Of a DNA stretch of 64,000 nucleotides, positions 39,705 to 48,911 are shown one piece after another (the stretch's first letter is position 1; each line of letters starts with the position of its first letter). Under the pieces are notes generated by a model. The model worked only from the letters and a program-made list of their open reading frames with translations. It did no database searches and was not told where the DNA came from. A program made the translations under genes and the position numbers. The DNA is from Rhodoferax mekongensis (GTDB lineage Bacteria; Pseudomonadota; Gammaproteobacteria; Burkholderiales; Burkholderiaceae_C). The DNA lies in contig NZ_CP132507.1 in assembly GCF_032191775.1 (NCBI RefSeq), positions 1,885,001-1,949,000 on the forward strand. The letters run 5' to 3'.

Positions 39705-40784
39705 ATGGATCGTCGTTCAATTATCAAAAACGCAGGTATTGCCGGCGTATTGGCTGCCGGTGCAGCTCCCGCAGTTCATGCTCAGGCCGCAGTGCGCTGG
39801 CGTCTGGCGTCCAGCTTCCCCAAGGCGCTGGATACGATTTTTGGTGCTGCTGAAATCTTTGCGAAACACGTGAAGGAAATGTCCGGCGGCAAGTTCGAAA
39901 TTTCCGTCCACGCAGCCGGCGAGATCGCGCCTGCATTCGGCGTGGTGGATGCTGTGCAGCAAGGCTCCCTGGAGTGCGCGCACACAGCGCCTTACTACTT
40001 CTTCGGCAAGAACGAAGCATTTGCTTTGGGTTGCGCTATTCCTTTCGGCCTGAACTCCCGCCAGATGACTGCCTGGATGTACCAAGGTAACGGTTTGAAG
40101 TTGATGCGCGAGTTCTACGCCAAGTACAACATGATCAACTTCCCCATGGGTAACACCGGTGCCCAGATGGGTGGTTGGTACCGCAAGGAAATCAAGTCCG
40201 TGGCTGATCTGAAGGGCTTGAAGTTCCGTACCGGTGGTTTCCCCGGACGCGTGATGGAGAAAATGGGCGTGGTGCCGCAAAACATTCCTGGCGGTGAAAT
40301 CTACACCGCTCTGGAAAAAGGCACGATTGACGCGGCAGAGTGGATTGGACCTTACGATGACCAGAAGCTGGGCTTCAACAAGGTTGCCCCCTTCTACTAC
40401 TACCCCGGCTGGTGGGAAGGCGGTCCCCAATTGGATCTGTTCATCAACCAGAAGGCATACGAAGCGTTGTCTCCAGAGAACAAAGCTATCGTCAACAACG
40501 CCGCTGCTTACGCGCACGTGGACATGCAAGCCAAGTACGACGCACGCAACCCCGGCGCTCTGAAGCAATTGGTGGGCGGTGGTACCAAGCTGCGTCCGTT
40601 CCCCAACGACGTGCTGGTTGCTGCGTTCAAGGCTGCAGAAGAGACTTATGCCGAATTGAACGAGAAGAACGAAGACTGGAAGAAGATTTACGCGGACTAC
40701 TCCAAGTTCCGCGCAGAATCCAACCTCTGGTTCCGCTTTACCGAAGCCAAGTTCGACTCCTTCATGCAAGCTCAGAAGCTGTAA
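39705..40784 (+). CDS. TRAP transporter solute-binding protein, TakP-like
   Basis: 359 aa from ATG 39705. Twin-arginine-like start MDRRSIIKNAGIAGVLAAGAAPAVHAQ, then a DctP-type binding protein. The stretches KGLKFRTGGFPGRVMEKMG, IDAAEWIGPYDDQKLGF and FYYYPGWWEGGPQLDLF resemble TakP-type receptors for 2-keto acids and related carboxylates. The periplasmic receptor feeds the DctQ/DctM membrane pair, encoded here on the opposite strand 0.65 kb away. Ends in a strong terminator. Confidence 0.93.
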   Translation: MDRRSIIKNAGIAGVLAAGAAPAVHAQAAVRWRLASSFPKALDTIFGAAEIFAKHVKEMSGGKFEISVHAAGEIAPAFGVVDAVQQGSLECAHTAPYYFFGKNEAFALGCAIPFGLNSRQMTAWMYQGNGLKLMREFYAKYNMINFPMGNTGAQMGGWYRKEIKSVADLKGLKFRTGGFPGRVMEKMGVVPQNIPGGEIYTALEKGTIDAAEWIGPYDDQKLGFNKVAPFYYYPGWWEGGPQLDLFINQKAYEALSPENKAIVNNAAAYAHVDMQAKYDARNPGALKQLVGGGTKLRPFPNDVLVAAFKAAEETYAELNEKNEDWKKIYADYSKFRAESNLWFRFTEAKFDSFMQAQKL

Positions 40785-40802
40785 ACAGCTTTTTCTGCAA
40801 GC

Positions 40803-40832
40803 AAAAAACCGCGCCACGGCGCGGTTTTTTTT
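40803..40832. terminator. bidirectional intrinsic terminator
   Basis: AAAAAACCGCGCC / GGCGCGGTTTTTTTT, stem of about 10 bp with A- and T-runs, between the binding-protein gene and the convergent small membrane-protein gene. Confidence 0.92.
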
Positions 40833-40853
40833 GGTCAGTATTTTTACAGGGTA

Positions 40854-41351
40854 TCAGCGTGGATCGCGCACCGCAGCCAGAGCCAATTCCAGGCGTTTGA
40901 ATTCGTCCAGCATGGCAGGGTCAGCCGCATAGAAGATGAAAAGTTTGCCACCGAAGTTCTTGGTGTAGAAGCGCGGTGCAATCAGCCATTCGAAGCCGCG
41001 GATGCGGATCACCTTGGCATAGGCGAGGTTGTCCAGCTCAAGGCGTTTGGACCACATCCAGGATTGCTCTATCGATGTGCCGGTCAGGCGCGTCGTACCG
41101 GTCACCACAAACCATGCGGTGTAGGCCATGAGTCCCCAAGGCAGCCATAACCAACTCACCACCGTGGCGCTGGCGAGCCCTTGTTGGGCCAGTTGGTGCA
41201 TTTGAATTGCCCAGAGTCCGGCCACACTGAGTAATGCAATGGCAATGCACTTGAAGACGATGCTGTAGGCCGCTGCCTCCATAGGTCCTCCGAGGGGGCT
41301 GAACTCCAGCTTGGTGGGGCCGCTGGGTTGAGCAGTATCTGTTTCATTCAT
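40854..41351 (-). CDS. small membrane protein of unknown function
   Basis: 165 aa from ATG 41351 with AGGAAA upstream. Two membrane segments (about 30-50, AYSIVFKCIAIALLSVAGLW, and 65-90, VVSWLWLPWGLMAYTAWFVV), then a soluble C-terminal domain (SMWSKRLELDNLAYAKVIRIRGFEWLIAPRFYTKNFGGKLFIFYA) with a beta-rich pattern reminiscent of bacterial PH domains. It lies between the two halves of the TRAP system but after a terminator, so it is probably separate. No function assigned. Confidence 0.75.
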   Translation of the reverse strand: MNETDTAQPSGPTKLEFSPLGGPMEAAAYSIVFKCIAIALLSVAGLWAIQMHQLAQQGLASATVVSWLWLPWGLMAYTAWFVVTGTTRLTGTSIEQSWMWSKRLELDNLAYAKVIRIRGFEWLIAPRFYTKNFGGKLFIFYAADPAMLDEFKRLELALAAVRDPR

Positions 41352-41367
41352 AGAGTTTTCCTGCAAA

Positions 41368-41395
41368 TAAAAACCCCGACTCGAGAGTCGGGGTC
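41368..41395 (-). terminator. intrinsic terminator after dctM
   Basis: On the minus strand ACCCCGACTC TCGAGTCGGGGT is followed by TTTTATTT: a near-perfect self-complementary stem and T-run, 40 bp after the dctM-type stop codon. Confidence 0.88.
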
Positions 41396-41434
41396 AGATC
41401 CCCGATAAAGGGGGCGGGTGCCGTTGATGAACGC

Positions 41435-42982
41435 TTATTTCTTGAACAGCTCGTCGAGCTTTTTCTGCTCGTCTTCTTCGGCCTTGGCAGCAGCTTTTGC
41501 TGCATCTTCAGACCCCGGAGCCGGTGCAGCTTCACCAGCCTTCAATTCGGCATTCGGCATGGGCTCTTCCACCGGCATTTCGATTACGACTTTATCGATA
41601 TCGATTTCCACTTTTTCGTCCAGGAACATCGTGACCGACTGGGGCACGAAAATCACCACCACCACCAGAATGATCTGCATGATCACCCAGGGGATGGATC
41701 CCAAGTAGATGTCGTTGGAAAGAACCGGTTTCGGGATCCGCTTGTCTTTGAACAAACTGTCTGCGATTCCTCGTAAATAGAAGAGCGCAAATCCGAAGGG
41801 GGGATGCATAAAGCTGGTCTGCAGGTTCACGCACAGCAGCACGCCGAACCAGATCAGGTCGATACCCATCTTGTCAGCCACTGGGGCCAGCATGGGCACG
41901 ATGATGAACGCGATTTCAAAGAAGTCCAGGAAGAACGCCAGGAAAAACACGAAGACGTTGACCACAATCAGGAAGCCAACCTGGCCACCTGGCAAACCGG
42001 CCAACAAATGCTCTACCCACTTGTGGCCATCCACACCTTGGAACACCTGGCTGAATACCCGGGAACCGATCAGAATGAACACAACCATGGCTGTCAGGCG
42101 CATGGTGCCGGCCATGGCTTCCCAGATCAGGGCAGGTGTCAGACGCTTGGACATGGCGGCCAGAATCAGGGCGCCCACGACGCCCATGGCGCCGGCTTCA
42201 GTTGGAGTTGCAATCGCGGTGTCCTGGAAGGGCAGGCCGCCCATGGAACCCAACACAGCAAAAATCAGCAAAGCAGACGGAACGATGCCACGCAAGCATT
42301 TGGACCAGAGTGCCCATCCATCGAGAGTGCGTTCAGTGCGGGGGATGCCCGGCAGATAGGAAGGCTTGATACGGGACAGCGCAAAGGTGTAGGCTGCAAA
42401 CATCAGCACTTGCAGGATGGAGGGGCCCCAAGCGCCCTTGTACATATCACCTACGGGCTTGCCCAACTGGTCGGCCAGCACCACCAATACCAAAGAGGGT
42501 GGCACCAACTGCGTGATGGTGCCGGAGGCAGCCAATACGCCGGTGGCATAGCGCATGTTGTAGTTGTACTTCATCATCACCGGCAACGAGATCAGCGCCA
42601 TGGCGATCACCTGGCCTGCAACGGTGCCGGTAATGGCACCGAGGATGAAGCCCACGATGATGACCGAGTAACCCACGCCGCCGCGCACGGGGCCGAAGAG
42701 CTGGCCCATGGAGTCGAGCATGTCTTCAGCAAGACCGCATTTCTCCAGGATAGTGCCCATGAAGGTGAAGAACGGGATCGCCAGCAAAAGCTCGTTGCTC
42801 AGAATAGAAAACAGCGAGATCGGCAAGGTTCCCATGAAGGCGGCCGGGAACCAGCCCATTTCAATGGCGTAAAAGCCGCTGGCCAAGCCCAAAGCGGCGA
42901 GCGAGAAGGCGACCGGGAAGCCGATCAACATAATCACTACAAGGCCCGCAAACATCAGCGGGGGAAAGTGTTCCATTTGCAT
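41435..42982 (-). CDS. dctM: TRAP transporter large permease (DctM)
   Basis: 515 aa with about twelve membrane segments, including LAIPFFTFMGTILEKCGLAEDML and TGVLAASGTITQLVPPSLVLVVLA, typical of DctM. It drives sodium-coupled substrate import delivered by the binding protein. Unusual is a C-terminal tail of about 50 charged, Ala/Glu/Lys-rich residues (EMPVEEPMPNAELKAGEAAP...) absent from most DctM. Long tails are seen in the subgroup paired with TakP-like receptors. Confidence 0.93.
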   Translation of the reverse strand: MQMEHFPPLMFAGLVVIMLIGFPVAFSLAALGLASGFYAIEMGWFPAAFMGTLPISLFSILSNELLLAIPFFTFMGTILEKCGLAEDMLDSMGQLFGPVRGGVGYSVIIVGFILGAITGTVAGQVIAMALISLPVMMKYNYNMRYATGVLAASGTITQLVPPSLVLVVLADQLGKPVGDMYKGAWGPSILQVLMFAAYTFALSRIKPSYLPGIPRTERTLDGWALWSKCLRGIVPSALLIFAVLGSMGGLPFQDTAIATPTEAGAMGVVGALILAAMSKRLTPALIWEAMAGTMRLTAMVVFILIGSRVFSQVFQGVDGHKWVEHLLAGLPGGQVGFLIVVNVFVFFLAFFLDFFEIAFIIVPMLAPVADKMGIDLIWFGVLLCVNLQTSFMHPPFGFALFYLRGIADSLFKDKRIPKPVLSNDIYLGSIPWVIMQIILVVVVIFVPQSVTMFLDEKVEIDIDKVVIEMPVEEPMPNAELKAGEAAPAPGSEDAAKAAAKAEEDEQKKLDELFKK

Positions 42983-43038
42983 AAGTGAATCCAGTATGTC
43001 TTGTGGGGTGCGAAGTGCTTAAGGCGCTTGGATGCGGC

Positions 43039-43578
43039 TTATTGCAAAGGTTTTTCGTAATGTGTGTCCATGGCAAATTTGCCCTGGAGGTAGCCCACAC
43101 GTTTGATGATTTCAGACAAGCCCTGCAGCCACACCATGGCAAAGCCGATAGGCATGGCGAGTACCGCAGGCCAACGGATCAGACCACCTGCGTTCTGCGA
43201 CATTTCGCCCGACACGTAGATGCCCCAGAAGTACTGGGAGGTCAGGTAAGCCAAAAGGCCAATCACGGGCAGCAGAAAGAACACCAGCCCGAAAATGTCG
43301 ACATAGACTGGACGATTGCCCTTGAGCTTGCCGTAAATCAGGTCGACGCGAACGTGCTCATTGACCTTCAACACGAACGGTGCACCCACCATCACGGTGT
43401 AGGCAAACAGGTACCACTGGATTTCAATCCATCCGTTCGAGGTAATGCCGAAGCCGTATCGGATGAAGGCATTTCCCGCGCTGATCAGCGCAGCAAACAG
43501 TACAGTCCAAGAGGCAAAAAGGCCCAGCTTTTGGCTGATCCAATCCATGCCTTTGGCAAATTTCAATAGAGCATTCAC
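43039..43578 (-). CDS. dctQ: TRAP transporter small permease (DctQ)
   Basis: 179 aa. I chose the GTG at 43578 because GGAG lies 7 nt upstream; a frame start at 43644 adds 22 unlikely residues. Four membrane segments (LFASWTVLFAALISAGNAFIRY, YLFAYTVMVGAPFVL, FGLVFFLLPVIGLLAYL, AVLAMPIGFAMVWLQG) fit DctQ. It lies 56 bp upstream of dctM and is presumably co-transcribed with it. Confidence 0.9.
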   Translation of the reverse strand: MNALLKFAKGMDWISQKLGLFASWTVLFAALISAGNAFIRYGFGITSNGWIEIQWYLFAYTVMVGAPFVLKVNEHVRVDLIYGKLKGNRPVYVDIFGLVFFLLPVIGLLAYLTSQYFWGIYVSGEMSQNAGGLIRWPAVLAMPIGFAMVWLQGLSEIIKRVGYLQGKFAMDTHYEKPLQ

Positions 43579-43729
43579 AAGCAGTCTCCAGTTGGTCTTG
43601 TTCGAGCGGAGATGCGGACAGGTATCCGCATTCAACTCCGGCATAGTGCCTGAAAACCCCTGTAAAAAGCCTGACGTAATTCCTTGGTGTTTACCCTTAA
43701 GCTTTGAAGGGTGGAGCGCGTGCCCTCAG

Positions 43730-45013
43730 TCAGAAGCCCGCATGGTGCATGGCGATGTAGGCCGCCGCACCGGCCAGGTAGCCGCACAAGGCCAGCCCGC
43801 TGATGCGTTTGAGGTACCAGAGAAAGTCAATCTTCTCCAGCCCCATGGCTGCCACGCCGGCCGCAGAGCCGATGATCAGGATGGAGCCCCCGGTGCCCGC
43901 GCAATAGGCCATGAATTCCCAAAGAAAGCTGTCGGTGGGGTACTGCGCCAACCCGTACATGCCCATGGACGCTGCTACCAACGGCACGTTGTCCACGACC
44001 GCGCTTACCAGTCCGATCAGCACCACGATCACATCCAATCGACCCACGGTGGCATCCAGCCAGTGCGCCACTGCCTCGAGAATATGGGTGTGCTCCAGCA
44101 CAGCGACAGAGAGCAGAATGCCCACAAAAAAGACGATGGAACCCATGTCAATCCGCGTCAGCGCGCGGGCCAGTGTCAGGCGCTGCTTGCGCAGGTCTTC
44201 TTCCTGGCGGTGCACCAAGTCACCCACCAGCCAGACCACTCCCAGTCCGAACAGAATGCCCATGAACGGAGGCAAGTGCGTCACGGCCTTGAACACAGGC
44301 ACCAACACCAGCGTAGACAGGCCCAGATAGAACATCAGGTTGCGCTCGAATGCGCTGGTCTCGAAGCTTTCTTCATCGGGGTTGCGCTCCGGAGCCACCA
44401 CCGGCCGATGACCCAGCACGCGGGCGGTGATGGTCAGGGGCACCAGCAAATTGAGCGCAGAAGGAATGAACACACCCTTCATGATTTCCAGCGCAGTGAT
44501 TTGCCCGCCAATCCATAGCATGGTGGTGGTGACGTCACCTATGGGAGTCCAGGCGCCGCCCGCATTTGCGGCGATCACGATGATGCCGGCGAAGAACAGG
44601 CGGTCGTCACGCCGACCCAGCAGCTTTTTCATGAAGGACACCATCACGATCGTGGTCGTCAGGTTGTCAAGAATCGCACTCAGGAAAAAGGTGACTATGC
44701 CCACCATCCACATCAGGGATGAGAGCCGGGTTGTTTTGATGCGGGACGTCAGCACTTCGAAGCCGTTGTGCGCATCCACCACTTCCACGATGGTCATCGC
44801 GCCCAACAGAAAAAACACAATCTGGGCCGTACCCATCAAGGATTCGCCCAGCTGCGACTCCAGTGCCGGTACCGCCACGCCCGACATGGCGTACACCGTC
44901 CACATCAGGCCCGCGCCCAAGAGGGCCGATGCTGATTTGTTGACCTTCAGCGGATGCTCGAGGGCGATGGCGGCATAGGTCGCGATGAAGATGGCAATCA
45001 GCAGGAAAGACAT
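43730..45013 (-). CDS. nhaD: NhaD-family Na+/H+ antiporter
   Basis: 427 aa from ATG 45013. About twelve membrane segments of the ion-transporter superfamily. Characteristic stretches: FLLGAMTIVEVVDAHNGFEVL, FFLSAILDNLTTTIVMVSF, AANAGGAWTPIGDVTTTMLW and LVSAVVDNVPLVAASMGMY, the paired discontinuous helices with Asp-Asn residues. It exports Na+ or Li+ for protons, helping salt and pH balance. It is the last gene of the long minus-strand run. Confidence 0.94.
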   Translation of the reverse strand: MSFLLIAIFIATYAAIALEHPLKVNKSASALLGAGLMWTVYAMSGVAVPALESQLGESLMGTAQIVFFLLGAMTIVEVVDAHNGFEVLTSRIKTTRLSSLMWMVGIVTFFLSAILDNLTTTIVMVSFMKKLLGRRDDRLFFAGIIVIAANAGGAWTPIGDVTTTMLWIGGQITALEIMKGVFIPSALNLLVPLTITARVLGHRPVVAPERNPDEESFETSAFERNLMFYLGLSTLVLVPVFKAVTHLPPFMGILFGLGVVWLVGDLVHRQEEDLRKQRLTLARALTRIDMGSIVFFVGILLSVAVLEHTHILEAVAHWLDATVGRLDVIVVLIGLVSAVVDNVPLVAASMGMYGLAQYPTDSFLWEFMAYCAGTGGSILIIGSAAGVAAMGLEKIDFLWYLKRISGLALCGYLAGAAAYIAMHHAGF

Positions 45014-45062
45014 GGGTGCATCCAATGGTGTGCAGGGCTGCTGGTCAGCCAAATCGGCAGTT

Positions 45063-45104
45063 GGCGCCTATAGACTATGCGCGAGCAGCTATGAAAAATG
45101 TAGC
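45063..45104 (+). repeat. 42-bp interspersed repeat, copy 8 (3' end of crcB)
   Basis: GGCGCCTATAGACTATGCGC + GAGCAGCTATGAAAAATGTAGC. Read on the minus strand, it encodes the last residues of CrcB (SATFFIAARA) and the stop codon. Confidence 0.8.
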
Positions 45105-45473
45105 AGAGCGCATGCCGGCGATCGTCAGCGCCAAAGAGCCCAGCAGGTGCACGCCGGCGGTGCCCAGTGCCAACGCATACCGTTGCTGCCCCAGCATGGC
45201 GACGACTTCGGCCGAGAAGCTCGAGAAAGTAGTGAGTGCGCCCAGAAAGCCAGTGACTAGCGCAAGGCGCCAGGCCGGGTCCAGCTGCGGCATGGCCTGG
45301 AACACGGCTACGCACACTCCGATCAGGTAACCACCAATCAGGTTGGCTGCCAGCGTGCCCCAGGGCAGCACAGTACCGGCGGTGGCGACCGGGTTGAGCC
45401 ACAAGCCCAGTTGCCAGCGCGCAAGGGCACCGGCGCAAGCGCCCATACAAATGGCAATCACGGGATGCATCAT
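45075..45473 (-). CDS. crcB: fluoride ion channel CrcB/Fluc
   Basis: 132 aa with four membrane segments. The Fluc signatures are present: GACAGALARWQLG, WGTLAANLIGGYLIG and FLGALTTFSSFSAEV. It forms a dual-topology dimer that lets fluoride out of the cell. It is coupled to the upstream ComEA-like gene by an ATGA overlap. The last ten residues are encoded by a 42-bp repeat, replacing whatever the original C-terminus was. No fluoride riboswitch was found in front. Confidence 0.93.
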   Translation of the reverse strand: MMHPVIAICMGACAGALARWQLGLWLNPVATAGTVLPWGTLAANLIGGYLIGVCVAVFQAMPQLDPAWRLALVTGFLGALTTFSSFSAEVVAMLGQQRYALALGTAGVHLLGSLALTIAGMRSATFFIAARA

Positions 45474-45778
45474 TTGGACTCCGGTGTGTAGGTCGCACCC
45501 TGGACCGTCAGCCCTTGCGCAGAGAACTTGGTGGCCGTAGCAGGCTTGATGCCTTTGACGCGTGTCATGAAGTCCGCCCAGCTTTTGAATGGACCCGCCT
45601 CGCGGGCCTGCAGTATCCGTGCGGTGCTGCTGGGGCCCAGGCCGCGCAAGCCGTCGAGTTGGGCCTCGGTGGCCTCATTGAGTTCGAGTGCCTGGCTTGC
45701 CCCGCATGCCAGCAGCGCGGCACCACAGAGGAGGCGACGGATCAACGCGCGGATTGTGGGTGCGTGGGCCTGCGACAT
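45470..45778 (-). CDS. ComEA-like helix-hairpin-helix DNA-binding protein
   Basis: 102 aa from ATG 45778; the longer frame overlaps hldD. A signal peptide (RRLLCGAALLACGASQA) precedes a ComEA-type HhH pair: LNEATEAQLDGLRGLGPSSTARILQAREAGPFKSWADFM and VKGIKPATATKF. Short exported ComEA proteins bind DNA in the periplasm during uptake. It sits 19 bp after hldD and overlaps crcB by 4 bp. Confidence 0.9.
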   Translation of the reverse strand: MSQAHAPTIRALIRRLLCGAALLACGASQALELNEATEAQLDGLRGLGPSSTARILQAREAGPFKSWADFMTRVKGIKPATATKFSAQGLTVQGATYTPESK

Positions 45779-45797
45779 CGGTCGGGTCGTTAGGTTG

Positions 45798-46820
45798 TCA
45801 GGCCTTACGGCTGGCCAACCAGTCCACATAGCGGCTGACGCCGGTTTGCACATCCGCAAACTGGTGGTCGCAGCCGGTGGCGCGCAGGGCGCTCAGGTCG
45901 GCCTGGGTATAGCACTGGTATTTGCCGCGCAATGCATCGGGGAAAGGCACGTATTCCACCAGCCCCTGCTGGGCGATGTCATCCAAGGCCAACGCGGATT
46001 CTCCGCGCAGGCGCCGCATGGCGTTGACCACAGAGCTTGCCACATCATTGAACGGCTGTGCGCGGCCGGAACCCAGGTTGAAGATGCCGCTTTGGGCGGG
46101 ATTGTCAAAGAACCAGAGGTTGACCGCCACGACGTCATCGATGAACACGAAGTCGCGCATCTGGCCGCCTTGCGCGTAGCCACCGTATTCACCAAAGAGC
46201 TTCACCTTGCCCTCGGCATTGAACTGGTTGAACTGGTGAAAAGCGACGCTGGCCATGCGACCTTTGTGTTGCTCACGCGGGCCGTACACGTTGAAATAGC
46301 GAAAGCCCACGACCTGGTGCGTACGGCCTGCCTTGGTGCGTTCAAAGTTCACACCACACTCGCGGCGCATGCGCTGGTCGAACAGCAGCTTGGAGTAGCC
46401 GTAGACATTGAGCGGACCTTCAAAGGCAGGGTCTTCACGGAAGGTGTCAGAGCCGCCATAGGTGGCTGCGCTGGAGGCGTACAAGAGCCGTGCGCCACGC
46501 TTCTGGCAAGCCTGGAACAAGTGCCAGGAGAGCGTGTAGTTGTTGGCCATCATGTACTTGCCGTCCTGCTCCATCGTGTCGCTGCAGGCGCCTTCATGGA
46601 ACACGGCTTCGACCTGGCCGTAGTGGCCGCCGGCGAACTCGTCATAGAAGGTATCCATGTCGACATAGTCGGCAATCTTCAGGTCCACCAGGTTGCGGAA
46701 TTTGTCACCTTGCTTCAGGTCGTCCACCGCAATGATGTCGGTCATGCCGCGGGCGTTCAGCCCGGCAATGATGTTGCTGCCAATGAAACCGGCCGCGCCG
46801 GTAACCACGATGCGTGTCAT
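45798..46820 (-). CDS. hldD: ADP-L-glycero-D-manno-heptose 6-epimerase
   Basis: 340 aa of the extended SDR family: [16 protein letters not shown] at the N-terminus (NADP site), [19 protein letters not shown] (Tyr/Lys pair) and [18 protein letters not shown]. It makes the heptose donor for the lipopolysaccharide inner core. Overlaps hldE by 4 bp, so both steps of heptose supply are coupled. Confidence 0.96.
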   Translation of the reverse strand: MTRIVVTGAAGFIGSNIIAGLNARGMTDIIAVDDLKQGDKFRNLVDLKIADYVDMDTFYDEFAGGHYGQVEAVFHEGACSDTMEQDGKYMMANNYTLSWHLFQACQKRGARLLYASSAATYGGSDTFREDPAFEGPLNVYGYSKLLFDQRMRRECGVNFERTKAGRTHQVVGFRYFNVYGPREQHKGRMASVAFHQFNQFNAEGKVKLFGEYGGYAQGGQMRDFVFIDDVVAVNLWFFDNPAQSGIFNLGSGRAQPFNDVASSVVNAMRRLRGESALALDDIAQQGLVEYVPFPDALRGKYQCYTQADLSALRATGCDHQFADVQTGVSRYVDWLASRKA

Positions 46821-47746
46821 GCAAAAAGCTCCTCGTAAGACACCGTGGCGGTGCCGAATTTTCCGACCACAATGCCGCCGGCGCGATTGGCCAGGGGCAC
46901 AGCTTCGCGCAGGGTCATGCCTGCGCCTACCAAGCTGGCCATGGTGGCAATCACCGTGTCGCCGGCGCCGGTGACGTCAAACACCTCGCGCGCTTGTGCG
47001 CTGACGTGCAAATGTCCGTCTGCATCAAACAGGGTCATGCCTTCTTCACTGCGGGTCAACAGCACTGCATCCAATTGGAGTTGTTTGCGTAGTGCGTGAA
47101 CTTTGGCGTGCAGATCGTCTTCACTGGTCCATGCGCCAATGACTTGTTGCAGTTCGGCGCGGTTGGGGGTGATAACGGTCGCTTGCTGGTAGCGCGAATA
47201 GTCGCTGCCCTTGGGGTCAATGAAGATGGGCTTGTCGGCCGCACGGGCACCGGCAATCATGTCGCTCACGTGAGCCAGACCACCCTTGCCGTAGTCGGAA
47301 AACAGGATCGCATCGTGCTCGGCCAACAGACGGGTGAAGGAGGCGGTTTGGGTCGCCAGCACTTCGCTCTTGGGCGTGTTTTCAAAGTCGAGTCGGATCA
47401 GCTGTTGTTGCCGCCCGATCACCCGCAACTTCACCGTGGTCTTGAGGTCTGCATCACGCCCGAAGTGGGTGCGTATGCCGGTCTTGGCGACCAAGGCTTC
47501 CAGCTTATGGCTGGCTTCGTCATCGCCCACTACGGTCAGCAGCGAGGCTTGTGCGCCCAGGGTTGCAGCATTGAATGCTACGTTGGCCGCTCCGCCACAG
47601 CGCTCTTCCTCGTGGGTGATGCGTACGACCGGCACGGGGGCTTCCGGAGAAATCCTGTCCACCGCGCCATACCAGTAGCGGTCCAGCATGACATCGCCGA
47701 CCACGAGAACGCGCGATGCCGAGAGTTTGTTTTTGGTCATGCTCAT
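46817..47746 (-). CDS. hldE: D-glycero-beta-D-manno-heptose-7-phosphate kinase (HldE kinase domain only)
   Basis: 309 aa from ATG 47746; ATG 47740 is equally possible. A PfkB-fold kinase with [31 protein letters not shown] and the C-terminal [19 protein letters not shown] motif. The E. coli protein has a second, nucleotidyltransferase domain; here it ends after the kinase, so the partner (RfaE2/HldC type) must be encoded elsewhere, as is normal in betaproteobacteria. GAGGAG lies upstream. Confidence 0.95.
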   Translation of the reverse strand: MSMTKNKLSASRVLVVGDVMLDRYWYGAVDRISPEAPVPVVRITHEEERCGGAANVAFNAATLGAQASLLTVVGDDEASHKLEALVAKTGIRTHFGRDADLKTTVKLRVIGRQQQLIRLDFENTPKSEVLATQTASFTRLLAEHDAILFSDYGKGGLAHVSDMIAGARAADKPIFIDPKGSDYSRYQQATVITPNRAELQQVIGAWTSEDDLHAKVHALRKQLQLDAVLLTRSEEGMTLFDADGHLHVSAQAREVFDVTGAGDTVIATMASLVGAGMTLREAVPLANRAGGIVVGKFGTATVSYEELFA

Positions 47747-47753
47747 AATGGGT

Positions 47754-48911
47754 TCAAAGCTCCTCGACCCGCCGCGCGGGGTAGCTGTCCCAGGCTTGGC
47801 AACCGGGGCACTGCCAGAAATGGACTTTGGCTTCAAAGCCGCAGGCTGCGCAGCGGTAGCGGGTCAGGGGTTTGACGGCATGGTCCAGCGCACGCTGGAC
47901 CTGAGGATGAAAGGCTTCGCGTTCCAGCTTCTCGCCGGCAATCCATTTGGTGGCTGCGACCAGGGAGGGTTCTTTTTCGAGATGGCGGGCATACCAGTCG
48001 CGAGCAGTAGGGGTGAGTGCCGTTGTACTGGCCTCCAGGCTCACGATGGCGTCCAGCACATCCAGCGAGGGCACCTCCTGGTAGGTGGCCTTCAGCAGTT
48101 CCAATGTCTCAGCGACTTGGCCGGATGCAATGGCGCTCTGGGCCAGCAAGGGGGCAATGAGCGGAATGGCGGCAGGCGAGGCATGCAGTGCGTCCGTCAA
48201 GACCCGGCAGCTCTGGGCGGCTTGCCCGGACTTCGTTAAGAGTGCGGCCATGTCCATGCGGGGGCGCGGAACCTGAGGTGCGCTGTCTATGGCCTGTTGC
48301 AGCAGGGACTGGGCACCTGCAGAGTCTGCTTTGGCTAGCAGTGTGGCAGCTTGCTCGCAGAGATAGTGTGCAAGGCGGCCTTTGAAGCTGCCTTGACCGG
48401 AGGCCTCGAGCTTGCGTGCGATGCCTGCGGCATGCTCCCAATCGCGTGAGCGTTCATAGTTGGCCAAGAGCGCCAAACGGGCCTGCGCTTCAAATCGGGT
48501 GCCTTCGAGCTTCAGCAGTGCTTCTTCGGCTCGGTCCAGCAGGCCTGCCTTGAGGTAGTCCAAGGCGAGCGCATGTTGGGCCCGGTGCTGGTCGTCCTGG
48601 CTGAGATCGCCGCGCGACAGCAGGTGCTGGTGCACGCGCACAGCGCGCTCGTATTCGCCACGGCGACGGAAGAGGTTGCCCAGAGCAAAGTGCAGCTCTG
48701 AGGTGTCGGGGTCGCTTTGTACGGCTTCGATGAAAGCGTCGATCGCCTGGTCTTGCTGTTCATTCAGCAGAAAATTCAAGCCCTTGAAATAGGCCTTAGG
48801 TGCCTGGCGGTTTTCGATGCGGAGTTGTCGCAAGTCGAGACGCGACGCCAGCCAGCCCAGCACAAAGGCCAGCAGCAGGCTGATCAGCAAAAGGGAAATA
48901 TCAAAGTCCAT
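47754..48911 (-). CDS. lapB: LapB (YciM) TPR protein controlling LpxC turnover
   Basis: 385 aa. An N-terminal anchor (ISLLLISLLLAFVLGWLASRL), TPR repeats (about 45-340, for example FIEAVQSDPDTSELHFALGNLFRRRGEYERAVRVHQHLL), and a C-terminal rubredoxin-like zinc ribbon (YRCAACGFEAKVHFWQCPGCQAWD, four Cys). LapB links the protease FtsH to LpxC to set lipid A synthesis. Overlaps lapA by 11 bp. Confidence 0.95.
   Translation of the reverse strand: MDFDISLLLISLLLAFVLGWLASRLDLRQLRIENRQAPKAYFKGLNFLLNEQQDQAIDAFIEAVQSDPDTSELHFALGNLFRRRGEYERAVRVHQHLLSRGDLSQDDQHRAQHALALDYLKAGLLDRAEEALLKLEGTRFEAQARLALLANYERSRDWEHAAGIARKLEASGQGSFKGRLAHYLCEQAATLLAKADSAGAQSLLQQAIDSAPQVPRPRMDMAALLTKSGQAAQSCRVLTDALHASPAAIPLIAPLLAQSAIASGQVAETLELLKATYQEVPSLDVLDAIVSLEASTTALTPTARDWYARHLEKEPSLVAATKWIAGEKLEREAFHPQVQRALDHAVKPLTRYRCAACGFEAKVHFWQCPGCQAWDSYPARRVEEL

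Noticed and set aside
41804-42988. 394-residue forward frame
   Set aside because: Antisense to dctM; His/Gln-rich low-complexity translation of the complement of a membrane-protein gene.
45475-45800. Fluoride riboswitch before crcB
   Set aside because: crcB overlaps the upstream comEA-like gene, and no riboswitch pattern is visible ahead of either.
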